Positions 25,184-39,142 of a DNA stretch of 64,000 nt are shown piece after piece. Location: NCBI GenBank assembly GCA_024449915.1, contig JAMZAV010000055.1, forward strand, positions 62,001 to 126,000. The letters are read 5' to 3'. Below the pieces are notes generated by a model, which had not been told where the DNA came from, did not search any database, and saw only the letters and a list, made by a program, of their open reading frames with translations. Numbering within the stretch: position 1 is the stretch's first letter; each line of letters opens with the position of its first letter. The translations under genes were made by a program, and so were the position numbers. This DNA comes from Sweltsa coloradensis. Its lineage: Eukaryota > Arthropoda > Insecta > Plecoptera > Chloroperlidae.

Positions 25184-27288
25184 CCAATTAGAAAGTCAAG
25201 CAATTATCGACTATAGATCGATATACCCGCAAAAGATTCTATATCAATCAATTATTTGATATAGATAAACATTTCGACAAAGTAGATCAACGACAATTTT
25301 TTATCGTATATATATATACCTTTGTTAGATATTTATTAATTTGGAAAGATAGATAAGAAAATGGTTGAGAATTATGATCAGTCGATTAATTCTGTTCGAG
25401 TTTATCCAAAATGAGGTCTGAACAAATTTGTTTTTCTGTTTTACTTGAGAAAATTGAGACAAAACGCTAAAAGGGCGAAGAATTAATCATTAACAACAAA
25501 TGTGTAAACGATCGTTTAAAAATCAATATTGATTATTCAAGACTCGATATCGATCGGTAATAACAATTAATAGTTTGACATCTCTAATTACAACCACGAT
25601 TATACCAAGAATATGAACATAACATATCACGCAGACTAGAATCATTATCAAGCACGAGCATTTGGTGGAGGTGCCGGGTAAAGGGATGGGATACAGAAAT
25701 AAACATACTTTCTGTTCGTGCATTCAAGTCTGTGCAAGAACTGGGAACTCATATGCCATGTTAGGGTGGCAATACCCCAGCGAAACGCAATGTAAAAAAA
25801 TGCGTCAATCGACAGTCGTGCTTTGTTTTTTACCGTGGGACGCGACACACGCACAGACGGACGGTGGACGAACCGAAGAATGATGCACACTGGGATGCTT
25901 CGACCCTAAAATGTAACCACTATACTGAAAATCTTTTCAAACTCATTTTTACAATGACAATAACATCTAAACTTGAAATTGATTCTCCTGTACTAGAATC
26001 GAACGGTATCGTTTCAGCCAGTACCAGAATCTAATCGCAAACGTTTGATGAATACTTAAATCGTTGTTTAGCAGTCATAACAATGGTAATGCCGATGATA
26101 AACATAACTGCAGATTAAACTTGGAATAAAAGCATTTGAAACGTGTAAGTACATTTTATCTAAAGTGGTATTACGAAATATCCATGTACTGAGCGAATGC
26201 GTTCGATTGACGCTCTTATTGCGTCAATTACCTTCTTTTTCTTGCGTTCTTTGCAAATGCAACTACTTCTGATCATTCCGCGTCTGTTGGTACAAATAAG
26301 GTACGTTTTGGCTCACATATTTCCCAATTTCTCAAATAATGATGTACAATGTTGGACACATTTACACGCAGTTTATTGAAGTTTGTACGGAATGTTTCTA
26401 AAAATAATTTCGCAACTACACTGAAATAAGTAGTTTTCACAATTAAATATCCACTTGGTTGTGTAATGACGTACGCTTTAAAGAAACGTCATTTAAACAA
26501 AATATTTATGGATAATCATACTCTGAAATTAAATTCCACGTAAGGATTTGAAGACTTGGAATCTTCTCAAATATTTTGAAGGATGTTGAAACGAACATGA
26601 AAACATATCAAAACGAGAAAGAAAAGCAACGTTCGCGTGTTCTTGAATACGATTTCATTATACAAATTACAAAGAGCGAATATCAATTCCCGCTCGGGGG
26701 TTTGAGAGCCCGTCCCGCTATTCTGCGAATCACTAACAGGAGCATTGCTTTCAACATTCTAGAGCAGACGATGGACAATCTATACATCACATTCTGTCGC
26801 AACAAGGTCGGTACGATTTAGGCTTGGATCGAGTGACTGACTCAAGGGTAACTTGGCGGAATATTATCGCTCCAAAAACATTGTTTAGTTCGACGAAATA
26901 AAAAAGAGGGGGAAGGAAAATAATGGGCATGTGCGATAGTGCAGCCATCAAGCATTATGACGACGACGTTTATATACCTAGTTTAACGAAATGTTTTTGG
27001 TGGAGGTGCCGAGTATGGATAGAGATACAAAAATAAATTATTGCTCCTTGCTTTCACTTACGGTCGAGTTCAGATTAACATTTTTGGGGGATGGGGGGCC
27101 TAACCATGCCTCACTAACCCCTAAAACCACCAAAGACATTCTAAATATTCCTTTTTGTTAATCAAAATGTACTTTTTTGGCAAATAAACCAAAGTTGTAA
27201 AATTTTTACGAGTTTATTATGTATTTATTTAATTTTTAATTAATTAACAGTTTTCAAATTTGAAAGACTAACAATTTCAATAAGAAGC

Positions 27289-27356
27289 GATGTAAAAATG
27301 TAACATTACGGTTTTAGACATCTGCGATGTAAAAATGTAACATTGCAGACATCTCA
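27289..27356 (+). repeat. Short tandem duplication
   Basis: GATGTAAAAATGTAACATT occurs twice, about 37 bp apart, each followed by a variant of AGACATCT. No coding role seen. Confidence 0.75.
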
Positions 27357-30300
27357 GATGCAGAATTAATCTTACAAATTATTCCATCTGTCAGTGCAAG
27401 AAACCCTCGCCTAAAACCAGGTTTGACGACCCGCGAATCTCGAGTGACAAGTGACCGTATCTCTCTCTGATCACGACAACAATGTCCGTCCAACTCTAAC
27501 CTGCTCCCCGGTTCTGTTTCCCACGCCCGAGAAGCAAAGTGATGCGCGTTATTGAATGCCACTCCGTCTGCGAGCTGCGGTTTGCATGGCCAAGTAGCTG
27601 AAGGCGCCAACCTTGCTTGGATGCCGAGCCGACATGAAACATGTTATACCTGACAACTAAGGCAACTTGACTTGGCTTTTCTAGTTCAACACGATGCAGA
27701 AACTTGTCGATAAAAGTAAAACCCACGTGGATGACTCACGCGGACCTACTTTACCTTAGTTGTCTTGTCGTTTTACCATTGTCATTTAATATTTACGTCT
27801 ATTGCGAAAACAAAACATGTCTGAAATAAAGCTGAAATGGTATTTTTACCGCATGCGCGACTAACAAGAAGCGGCTGGTATCTCGGGTGGGAGCTGAGCT
27901 ATCTTGACGACTTGGTGCCCTTCACGCTCGGAAGGCAAAACTAAAACATTCCTTGACAGCTCTCACGGGCTTCAGTGCTAACGACCTAGTATTGTTCTAT
28001 GTGCACGACTAAGTTTTTAAGTGTATGCTTATTTGATGTACATATTACAACACTGCGTTGCAAGAAGCTAATTACCGCGGCTTGGCGTTTACATGTTCAT
28101 AGTTTAAACTTCTTAGTTTATCTTTTAACTGTGAGAATGTTTTGGGAAATTATCCATAATGCATATTTCCTTACATTCATATTATCTAGTTTTTAGAATA
28201 AATGTATACTAAATAATATATTCCTTTTACACAGTCATCGGTTTTATCTTCATTCTATGGGGTAATTAATTATCGTTAGTTCATGGTTCCTTTATATATC
28301 TCAGTAACGACACTCAAGAAAAATGGTTAAATTTGACTCGAATATGCCCTCTCCAAATATAAACATTATGAACTTAACAGTTCATTAGTTACATATTATT
28401 ATAACTATACGACGGAATGGATGCCTTCGTTTTAATTTACAATACCGAATATCTTTTAAAACTATACGGATAAACCTTACAGATACAGATAGTTTTATTA
28501 CAAATGTTATGTAAAATACGTATGCACAATAGTGTATATTACATTTTTCGTTTCATACCTTCTTCCCAACTTCGAATCTCACTTTTAACTTTAAATCTGA
28601 AATAAAAACAGTCTTTTTTACTCGCATGTTTTTGTTCAAAATTCAAGCCTCAACATAGAGATTTATACTGGGATAAAATAACTTATTACTTCGTTGCTCT
28701 ACGAAGATTCGTACATAAAGACAATGGTTTATTACAGCATTTCATAAAACAAGAGAAAAGTGAAGGTCGTAAAAACACGGAGAATCAACTTTCCATGCGC
28801 TGGATCCGTCATCCACAATAACGTTATACAGACAAGGAACTTGAAAATTTATACGAAATTATTTAATGATACTTTATTTAATATATAATATATCAAGCAA
28901 GAATGTAGTAAATGGTATGCGAACCTTTTCCTCGAAACGTACCTGTCATAACTAATCAGTCTAAAACAAGAATAAATTCGAGATTTCTTCTTATATTCGA
29001 TTGCGCTAGACACGCACTTGACCCCTCTTGGAATATTTCAGTACTTAAATAATACGAAGTTATCACGCTATCCATGAATTTGACCACTATAACATTGGTA
29101 TGTAAATGCATTGCATTTAGTTGCAGCGGACTATAAACGATTGAACGTCTTAGTTTAATTGTCATCTGATAAGATCTGTTTAATGTCATTTCTCACACTT
29201 GCACACGTAGTACTTATCTCGTAATAAATTTTAAATTTAAAACATATCACAAAGTGCTGACAATGTAAGCGTAATTTATATCTGAAATTTTGAATCATAA
29301 TAACTAACTCGATTAAAAATAATATATATATAAAAAAAACTGAATACACAGCTGAGATTTAAACTATCAACTGTATGTATGAAAATTGTTCCGAGAATTC
29401 CTTAATTTTCAGATGAATTTCTGTTTTTGACAGTAACTATGAGAATTATTCTGAGAATTACACTACAGTACCAAGTTTTACACATTAAACTCGAAATCAA
29501 ATCAAAATTGTCCACAAGAGCTTGACGGTATAACTGCAATAATGAAATGTTTTGAATATCGAATAGACGAATTAGAAAGGAAAAAAGGAATTCGAAAATT
29601 GATGGATGATAATTAATATTGACAATAAAATTAATAAATGTCCATGATATGGTGTTACTTTTTTTTGTATGGATTGTGAAATGGGTGCAATACATTCAAA
29701 GTGCAGTTCCAGCAATGCTTCGAACCCTCGTCCCCGCACTCTTGAGAATGTTCACCCCAATGACAACAACAAAGTCAGGTCACGGCGGTGCCCATGTCAA
29801 GAAATGACGTCATACGAGCGAGTGTCAAGGCGCGCGTGCTGTCAACCTGTGTGCAACATATACGAAGCAGGTTGAAGGCGAAGCAACGCTATATCACCTA
29901 GCTATCAGTGACTTGCGTTTATAAAAATAAACTAAATGTAGAGTCAAGTAACCACTTCCAACTGGTTAGGCTGTCTAATCGTAATAATGTCAGCATTGCA
30001 TGTGTCCGAGATAAAACCCTTGGGACACTGTATGGGGGGGGGGGGGCATAGACCTTGTCAAGCCCCAGTAATCACAGATTGTATGCTTGCTTTCTGTTGG
30101 TCAGATTACCTTCTACGAATGGTAGACCCAAAGTTTCGTATCTGTAGGGTGCATGACAATGACAGACCCATCACGAAAATAAAATTATCTTTATGAATTT
30201 ATGTATAATGTTCGGTTATATGCCAAATTTGGTAAATACAATAATATAAGAAGTCCAGACCACTGATAATTTCTCATGATCCTCATAGTTCCCCCTGTCC

Positions 30301-30663
30301 GTGCCCGTGACAATGCAAACAAACAAACAAATTAGTAGCTCAATGTGTAACCATATTCTTCGAATAGCAACCATAATTTAACTTATTTGTAAAGCAATTA
30401 GGCTATCTTGTAGAATTTCATAGGTCGTTACTGGTGGTGCCATGGCAAAAATATGTTATTCCAGGACATTACAATAGTATGCTTATTCAGATCGCAACTG
30501 AAGGCATCGGAAGAAAATTATATTTCCATTTCAAAATCGCTGGATCGCCAAATCCCGCGAATTTCACATACATCTGGGACACTTTTTAACATCCAATTCC
30601 ACACAAAAAGTTTGTAACTTTGAAAGGATGTTTACAAAGGACAATAAGGGGGGGGGGGTAGAT

Positions 30664-30757
30664 AAGAATTGAGCAATTTAGAATTAAGAATTTTTGTCCA
30701 AACATTGCAACAGAATTGAGCAATTTAGAATTAAGAATTTTTGTCCAAACATTGCAA
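30664..30757 (+). repeat. 46-bp tandem duplication
   Basis: The unit beginning AGAATTGAGCAATTTAGAAT and ending CAAACATTGCAA is present twice in direct tandem without differences, next to a G run at about 30649-30658. Near identity implies a recent duplication or assembly stutter. Confidence 0.9.
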
Positions 30758-31924
30758 TATTTGTTTTTGTCTCCTATCACCAACTGTGTAAACTTATTTA
30801 AAAAAAAAACTCTTTGGCAGCCTATTTACGAACAGTGACTAACCAAAGGGGGGGCATAGAAATCGATATTTCGATACGATATTTATGTGGGAATATTTTT
30901 GATATCGTTATTTTGAACTCCATATCGAAATATTGAGAGAGAAAAAACACAAAAAATAACTTAAATGAGAACATTTATTTTGGTATTTAATTGTTTCCCC
31001 TTAGTGCTGTAAATACCTAACATAAATGGGTCTTTCTTCAACAGTTGGTTTGAGTTCTTGTTCTTACTATGGTGGAGGTGCCGGTATAGAAAATGTGTTT
31101 GTTACACTTGGTGGAGGTGCCGGGTCGTTAAACGCAAGTATGAGAACGTTAACATCGTTGAGAATTTTAGGCGATACCTTATCAACCCTTTTAAGCCACC
31201 CATTATTAATAGTAGACCCACCCTTTTAGCACAATTTAAAAAAAATGGTACAAATTTATTAATAAAATTTCGGTTTTTCGATATCGATAACGAAATTTTC
31301 GTGTGATATCGATAATTGAGTGATATGTCACAGCCAAGCCATTAAAAAAAGCTGAGCAATATCTTGAAAATGTGCTCTTATCTCGCCAAACACACGTTCC
31401 AACTTGCCATGCTGGTGCGAACCACGGTAAAGCTTCAAGTTGCGTTTCTCATGCAAGCCTGGGTTTGTTCGAGCTCATCCGACAGTGTTATTGAGAAGAA
31501 ATAAACATGGGATCCGTTGTCACATATTCAGTTCTTTGTTTGGACTTCGTTTTGAACCCACATGTCAGGCGAATAGTGACGCACAAGCTTTGTTGTTACC
31601 GGATTCACTATATTGTGCAGTTTAAGATTCTTGGATGCACATTGCCCAGCATAACAAGATTAAGGTTGCAGTAATTGCACGGCTTGGAAAGCAGAATAAC
31701 GACCTCGCTAGGAAACGCCTTTTAAGTTTGACGGAGGAGAATGTAGTGACGTCACGATCCAGGGATTGAAGTCGCGATGAGAAAATATGTCCCCACATCT
31801 GCTCTGAATCGTTTATATGTCGAGCGAACTCAATTTCAAACTCTAGAAGGAATATGACTCACTTGTCATTTGACGTTTTTCGCATTCTCCTAATACGTAA
31901 TCAATAATCATCAATATATTCATA

Positions 31925-32692
31925 CTAGGAAAACGCTTAAGTCCCGCCGCGTTGTTGGATGAGCGTAATTGGTGCATTGACCTGCCATGTGTTATGCAGA
32001 TTTTCTGTTGTTTTGTGAAAAAATTATAACTTAGTCGATTTTTTTAAAATTAAATTAAATTAAATAAAAAATTAACTTTATTCTTTTATGTTTTCTTAAT
32101 CGTAATTTTAAAAAAGAAAAAAATCGTAAAATTGCTATTTTCATAACAAATAATTATTCGATTGCGCTCAAATTTTACACGAATATAATAATTCATAAAA
32201 TTAAGGTTCTGTAAAAAAATCATTACAATAGGATAAAGCATGTAGGTGTTATAAGTGAAAGAATTGTTAAAAAAAAAAAAAACCCGTAAAATTTCGATTT
32301 TCATGAGAAATAAATTTTCGATTGTTCTCAAATTTCACACGAATATCTTAATTCATAAAATTAAGGTTCTGTAAAAAAATCATTAAAATCGGATTAAGCA
32401 TGTAGATGTTATAAGTCGAAGAAATGTTTTAAAAATCGAAAAAAAACGTAAATTTGCGATTTTCATTAGAAATATTTTTTCGATTGCGCTCAAAAACGTG
32501 GCAGTTCTAAGTTCAGAGATTTCGAAGGCCCCCATCAAATTTCATCGCAATTGGAGTATTGGTTTAGCCGGAATCGTGTGGACAAACAGACAAAAATACA
32601 GAAAAAAAAAAAAAAAAAAAAACATTCCGGATTTTTTTCTCCAGTGTAGTGAAATGGAATCTTCGCTTCTCGCTCGCTCGCTACGCTCATCC
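31925..32692 (-). mobile_element. Helentron-like element, copy I
   Basis: Minus-strand element of the copy-A subfamily. The plus strand reads CTAGGAAAACGCTTAAGTCC at the left edge (the complement of the 3' hairpin terminus) and ends CGCTACGCTCATCC at the right edge. Same size and block order as copy A, including the long A run and the CTCCAGTGTAGTGAAATGG segment. Confidence 0.75.
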
Positions 32693-35600
32693 AACAACCG
32701 CACGTAATTGTTTTAATCATGATAAAATATAAAGTCATGTCAATTTAAAAATGTTAAGAGTCAACTATACCTATTTGAAACTTTTTTGGGAACTTTTTCT
32801 GCTTCCAGTTGTCATCCGATCGAGATGCAATTTTGCGTAATTGTTAAGCAAAGATATGGTCACTCTTCTATAGTCATAGATTACCAAACATCATTGAGAA
32901 TTGCGCACAAAATAAATTCCGAAATTCACCAATTTTAATGACTTTACAAAAATCCTAAATCCTAAAACCTAATTTAATTTATAATAATTTTTTGTGATGG
33001 TTTAAAAAAATTAGCCTTTATAGAATACTTCATATACACGACCATAACATATGTTCAAAGGCTGGCAACTATCCGATAAAAACTGGCTTCAGGAAAACTT
33101 CCAGAAAAAAATCACTGGTATTGCAGACTCTTAACGTATATAATGTTGATGTCACGTCACACCAATGAAAAAAAATGAAACTTTTTTGTTATAAGCCAAA
33201 TTATATTTCATTTAAAAATTTATAAGAAATGAATAAAAATTACTACGAGAGAAAAATGTGGTAAAGTCATCTTCTGTGTCGTCTTCTAAACATGGTCTAT
33301 AGTGCGAAAATGATAGAAAGAGGAGTCATAAAATGTGTTGAGTTATTTGTTATCGTATCCGCCAAAACAATTAGTAACCACGTATAAAGAAGACAGTTAC
33401 CCGAACCTGTATTTGCTATCCCCTAGAAGGTATGGCACGAAGGCTGTGCAGAACACATTCTGGTTTCAGCTGTATGCACAGGTGCGTTGATCGAGAGCGG
33501 ATATCAGGGCAGAAATTCTAAACAGGAACAGGTGGAAAAAAATGTAAGACAAAATGTAAAGGATTCTGTCAGTTTTTTTAACGAGACTAAAATAGGCAAT
33601 AGAGAGAAAACGAGAGGGTATAAGGGGTGAATAAGTATGTCCGAGTGTCCAACGAGTTTCGAACCTTCTCCTTATACTGTATGACTACCGTGTTAGTTAC
33701 GAGTACGACCGTCGTCACCGACTGGACCATTGGTCAAAAGATTGGTTGAAAACCACTGTTTTTAATATTTATGAATCTTTTTTTACAGTTTCTTTCGCCA
33801 AAAATGTGAAGCCTAGTTTGGAGATTGTTTGGTTTCATGTGGTGTCTATTTTACAATGCTCATTGATGATTGTAAAACTATCAGGGTAAAAATATGTATA
33901 CTTATATAGGTCCTGTACTTTTCTGTACATTTTCTGTACCTGATATATTTTCAAATATAGGGCCTTCATAATCTTTAATAGGTAAACGTGAGTGAAATGT
34001 TTATTAGTAAATGTATGCAACAAGCCAACAAAGCCACCCAGAGTCACTGTGAAAATTTCCCCAAATCTTGCTTACTAGTTACTACTGAGACTGATCATTC
34101 TTTAATTTGTTTGATAATTTTTTCAATGGTGCCTTTCCATAACATGAATAATTTACATGTCCATCCTGTGGACGAATGTTTCTTCAACCGTGGTGTCCAC
34201 CCATCTTCATTCCGGCCAGGTTCAGTGTTGCTGAACGTCATTTTTGTAAAGAACATATTTGAGCTAACAATCAGTTTAATAGACGTAACCCCAATAGAAA
34301 CTTTCTTCATTCAGAGTTAATAGCGGAAATATTCCGTTCAATTGGATTAATGGTAAATAAACGTAGATTTCCGTGTTTACCCCCCACTATCCTTCCTATT
34401 ATTACTATCAACAGGCATTAATTTCCCACTCTCTCATCAGAATAAATTATTTAGGCTAGTGGGCCTAGACTAATTGGCGCTAGCCACACAACAATGTGAA
34501 AAGCACGAGTATCCTAGCATGTGGCACTCTGTATGTGGGCTCAATGTAGCGTGGAGTGGTTCATGGTGCATTACACCCTGTATAACCAGGTCATTACGAG
34601 TGAGTGCATTGCGCAGAGTCACAGCCAGCCTAGCTGTTAACCTCAAACGATATTATATTCATTCAAGTAACAAAATTTACATCAAAATATATTATTATAA
34701 TGAATTGGTGAATTCTCTATTCTGTGCCAAATTGTGAACTCACGATTTACTTTGTGGATTTCGCATATTGATAACGATTTAGTATAAATATTATCTATTA
34801 GAAAACAAGTAAACATGTAAATAAACGATACACAAATATTGTATAGGCCTAGCCGAGAAAAATGAGAAAAAATGTTTTAAAAACTCAAAACGGCGGCACA
34901 AATTTGCACTTTCTAGTTATATTAATGCAATCATGAATTAAAAGTAGAAAATCTGCACATAGTCTTGAGGTTTTTACGCTATTTTCTGATGCTATTGACG
35001 TATACTACTGGTTCAATATGAGATGCAAAGACACGGCGGGTTTAAGCCGGTCGTTCTCCTGCATCGTGACTTGAATGCACGGGACAAGCAAGTCCTGTTA
35101 GGCGCAATAGGAACAGGAAGAACAGTGGGTGACGTTGCTTTCGTGACGAACGTGTTTTGTCGCACGGACTTAAAATTAATCTAATTAATTTTTTGGTTGT
35201 GTGTAATTGCGAACTTACGTGATCAAAAATTGCGTTTTTGCATAAGCAATTTCACACACATCACAATGCTGAAGAAGTGAACGTAAAAACAAAATGTCCC
35301 ACGAAAATGGCACATAATTGTTTTACGGTTATTTGGAAGACGATTGTCTTTCTTATAATTAAGGCCCCGTGATCTATAATCAGTTTGTGCAAAAAGAAGG
35401 TGGGAACTGCACACTGTAATCGTTTCTGCTGCAGTTGTGGTTACAACCAGGCGAGTCAGGTCTGAAAACGCTCAAATACGACCAAACCCATTTCAAAATT
35501 GTTATCAACTGTTTGAGCATGTTCTTTTTCTAAATTATATTGGTTTCTCGTTATAGATCATACTGCGTATTGCAGACCGTCTAATTGCAGCCAAAGCTAC

Positions 35601-38600
35601 TACAGGATGATTGCAGTCCCTGTGTATTACAGTCCCCTAGTTTGATAAGAGTTTTAATATTGCTTTTGTTTTCGTAAATTATTCAATGTAGAATGATTTG
35701 AACAGAAACACCCACATGTTGGACCGTTGGTGTGTACAGATTTGTGTATTTTATTTTATTTTATCTTGATTATTCTCGTTGTGCAACGTAAAATCAAATT
35801 GATTTTGTTTTAAGGCATTGGTCTGGCAACTGTGCTTTTCGTTTCTAAAATCAGTTGGTTATTTTGAGTGTTGAGTGTAGGCCTATAACCAACTGATTTT
35901 AGAAACGAAAAGCACAGTTGCCAGGCCAATGCCAAATTTATTTGATTTTATGTTGCACAACGAGGATAATCAAGATAAAATAATCAAAAACACAATTCTG
36001 TACACACCTACGGTTCAACATGTGGGTGTTTCTGTTCAAATCATTCTAAATTGAATAATTTACGAAAACAAAAGCAATATTAAAACTCTTATCAAACTAG
36101 GCTTATTCTCATGACGTTGTGGACTCTCCCAAGCAAAATGTAAGATATTATATTGAACTTTGTATCGGCAGGAACTTAACACTCTGCTAATGAGATTGAG
36201 AGTGTTGTATGACTAATCGCACTCGAGTGGTGTTGTCTGGATCTGAACAGTGTGGGAGTGGGTGTGGTTGAGAAGAGAAGAGAGTGCGGGGCAACGGACG
36301 AATTGGGTGGATGATGGGTGTTTTACTTGCATTGTCTGCGCATCCTTTTAGAGTGACGGAGAATTACAAGGCGTGAGAGTGTGGATAATGTGGATATCGT
36401 TGTGGTGCCGGCAACAATACAGCGAGCGAGATCACAATGACTGAACAAACTAGCATTTAAATTGTTTAACTGGATGTGGGTCAGTGGTGGGTCAGGAAAC
36501 TATTGCAATTCTCTCTTTCTATTCTCACCTTTAAAAAATATTGACGTTACCCTACATTTTACAAGTATTTCTCTGAGCTCATACATACAATACAGCTAAT
36601 TACACTAATTTCTAGTAACAATTTGACGTATTTATTCTTTTATAAAGACGATCGTATTACATATTTTCTAGTTTGTCAGTGAAACAATAAAATAGTTTTA
36701 TTTTGGGTTACTTTAAGCGTTTTTTGGACCTTTTTAAATGAGATCCTAAATTATTTTAAAAGTAAGTGGCACATTACTAGTCCCTTTTCCTAACTCGAAA
36801 TAAACAACAACCCATCAATCTTGAGCTTGGTCACAACGACCGAAAAGTGATCGATCATTGACTAGAGACAGGTTCAAGTGATCATAGATTATCTGTCAAT
36901 ATAAATAAATAACTTCGATTATAAAGGTACATTGATTGAAGAAGATCCAACTCTAATATAGAAGACTGACGAGAGTTTAGACTAATCAAGTATGCGTTGA
37001 GAACGTTTTCATTACCAACTTAGGAGACAACATGTCTTTTTTGTGTTTTCTGTCTATGGGCACACAACTGCCAATGATAAAACTAGTTATTCAGCACGTA
37101 CAAAAATTTGGAAGACACCTTAAGCTTATGTTAATTTAAGATTGAAGACTAAATTTGGGAAGCGTTGTTTAAATGTTTTACTATGTATACATTCAGCAAA
37201 TAAAAATAGCATCGCAATAGCCTTATTATCTATAAAAATGGTCGAACAAATCTATTCTACCTTACAGTTTCACGAATCAGTTACTTTTATTTAGAAGGTA
37301 GACGGTACGATATTAACCAACGGGTGTACTGACTGAAGTTATACCAAGATTCCATCATGCAAATTCTAAAATTCAATTCTAAAATTGTATTCTTCAACTC
37401 TGACTGAAAGTGTTTCTAAGATACCCTCGGTCATTAGTCGAATGATGGGAATTGAATCTGAGAATAAACATTCCTCCAACAACATCCTATAACAAAATGC
37501 TTCATTATTAGCCTCAAGAAGGGCACACTTGAAACGAACCGATGTGTAGGCCTATCCTATCGTACAGACCATACAGTAGACAGAAGACCTGTTAACTTCT
37601 CATCCTCTCTACTCTACAGTAGGACAGTTATCCCGTACCTTGCTCATCAACGATGCATTAACGCTAAGTCTAGACGGGACTAGAATACACTGTGTCAGTG
37701 TTACGGTTCAACAAGTTGCCATTACCTACGACAAGACCTGGTAATTGCATTATAATCGTTGCTATCTAGTATTGTTTGCAAACAATACTATACCGCCTCG
37801 GTCATGAATATTCCGATGCAATGAATTAATTCGCAGCTCACGATCAGCCCCGCTATTCGCCTGTTACCGGGGTCAAAAGGTGGAGTGAAGGTATAGTGTT
37901 GAGCCATTGGGAGTAAGAATGTTGCTGCAACTCACAACAGCAGGAAAATCACTAAAATGTGTTATGTTAGGATAACGAGAATGAATTTCAGAGTATTTTA
38001 AATTTTGAATACTTTCAAAATGATATTTCCTATGTATTTTTTAACAATATGATTAATTCCTTAATTTTATAATATGTGTTATACGTGTTGAATAATCATC
38101 ACAACGATCTAACTTTAATAATTCAAGCAAAACGTCATACTCCACTTTGTCCCGTTGTTTATAATGTTGCATATGTTTTTTGTACTAATATCTCGCAACC
38201 GTTGACAAAGTCCAAACACCTTCCTGAAACTCCCCGACTTTCTCAGAATCCTCTACTTCTAAAACTAAGATTCCCTAGGCGAACAGTTCTATACATGAAT
38301 TACTTAATGTTCAATTAGACACATTAATTGGAAGTCTAGAAAGTCAAACAACGTACGTTTGTATATATTATTCGCATAAGTTGTAATTACTACGTTCAAT
38401 TTATACAGATACACGCCTAGCATACCTTTCAATTTTTATGACATACTTATCACTTTTATAATTATTAGAATCATCTCAAACTTGACTTTGATTTTATGAA
38501 AGTGAGTGAAAAGTAGTCTCAATAAAAATTATATACCGAGCACCAAAATATTAGTCATTATTGTTACAAAATTCAACAGTTGCACGATTAATTTATATCT

Positions 38601-38953
38601 GTCAACTATACTTTCAGTAATTATTGTCACAAATGACAACAACTGACCTAAATAATGTTTAAGCGTGAAGAATGGCTCGAATATAAAATTAAGACAATTT
38701 TTGGTTTATTCCATTTCATTTTATGTGTATTAAATACACATACATAAATAATTTGCATCTCATTATTAAAGCAATGATAGCCTCAGTAGTAAGTATAGTA
38801 GAATACTATAAAACAGCGCCACAAGAATGAATGATGGTATAAGTCAGCAACGGTATAAGGACGACTGGCAAGAAATAGGTAAATAAATGTTATACACATA
38901 ATAAATGTATGAAACGTAGTTGATTGTAAGTGTTGTTTGTTTGTTTGTTCCAG
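32693..38953. other. Upstream region of the SH2D4-like gene
   Basis: No coding exon supported. The SH2D4-like start codon lies 5 nt after an intron acceptor, so at least one non-coding 5' exon should lie in this region or further left. I cannot place it. The GC-richer stretch at about 36180-36480 is one candidate promoter or leader region. The large foldback at 35637-36100 and a tRNA-like fragment near 33645-33735 also lie here. Confidence 0.45.
35637..36100. repeat. Large foldback (about 220-bp arms, 22-bp loop)
   Basis: The arm 35637-35862 is repeated as its reverse complement at 35885-36100 with roughly 95 percent identity and a 22-bp spacer. Both outer edges are CTAGTTTGATAAGAG or its complement. 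There is no coding capacity and no obvious target duplication. Arms that fill the whole element suggest a foldback MITE. The small mismatches argue against a pure assembly palindrome. Confidence 0.85.
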
Positions 38954-39142
38954 TTAAGATGCTGCAGCAGATCCTCCAGCAGATGTGGGTAGACCCGGAG
39001 CTGCTGGCAAACCTGGACGAGGACGCCAAGCAGACGCTCTTCTGTCGCATGAGGGAGGAGCAGGTCCGGAAGTGGACACTCTGGGACAAGAAACAGGAAG
39101 AAGACGGGAAGAGACCCAAGTCAACGTACGCCAACAAGATAG
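38954..39142 (+). CDS. SH2D4A: SH2D4-like exon 1 of the coding region
   Basis: The acceptor TTTGTTCCAG ends at 38953. Five leader bases precede ATG at 38959. It encodes 61 residues plus one base, ending at donor AG|GTGGGT (phase 1). It contains the conserved family start and the MREEQ motif. The GC content jumps well above the flanking introns. Confidence 0.9.

Larger units (their letters stand above)
25184..31924. other. Intergenic sequence with small duplications
   Basis: No exon I can support. GC-richer islands at 27300-27720 and 27860-27980 have open frames (up to 98 codons on the minus strand) but no recognisable family or splice structure. About 30850-31320 is bounded by inverted TATCGATA-type words and may be a MITE, but its ends are not clear. 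Confidence 0.4.

Noticed and set aside
27314..27726. Minus-strand frames of 98 and 76 codons in a GC-richer island
   Set aside because: No family, no acceptor/donor arrangement, two overlapping frames equally long; not supported as a gene.
30037..30048. G runs here and at about 30649 as G-quadruplexes or telomeric relics
   Set aside because: Single uninterrupted runs, not spaced G tracts; more likely homopolymer slippage.
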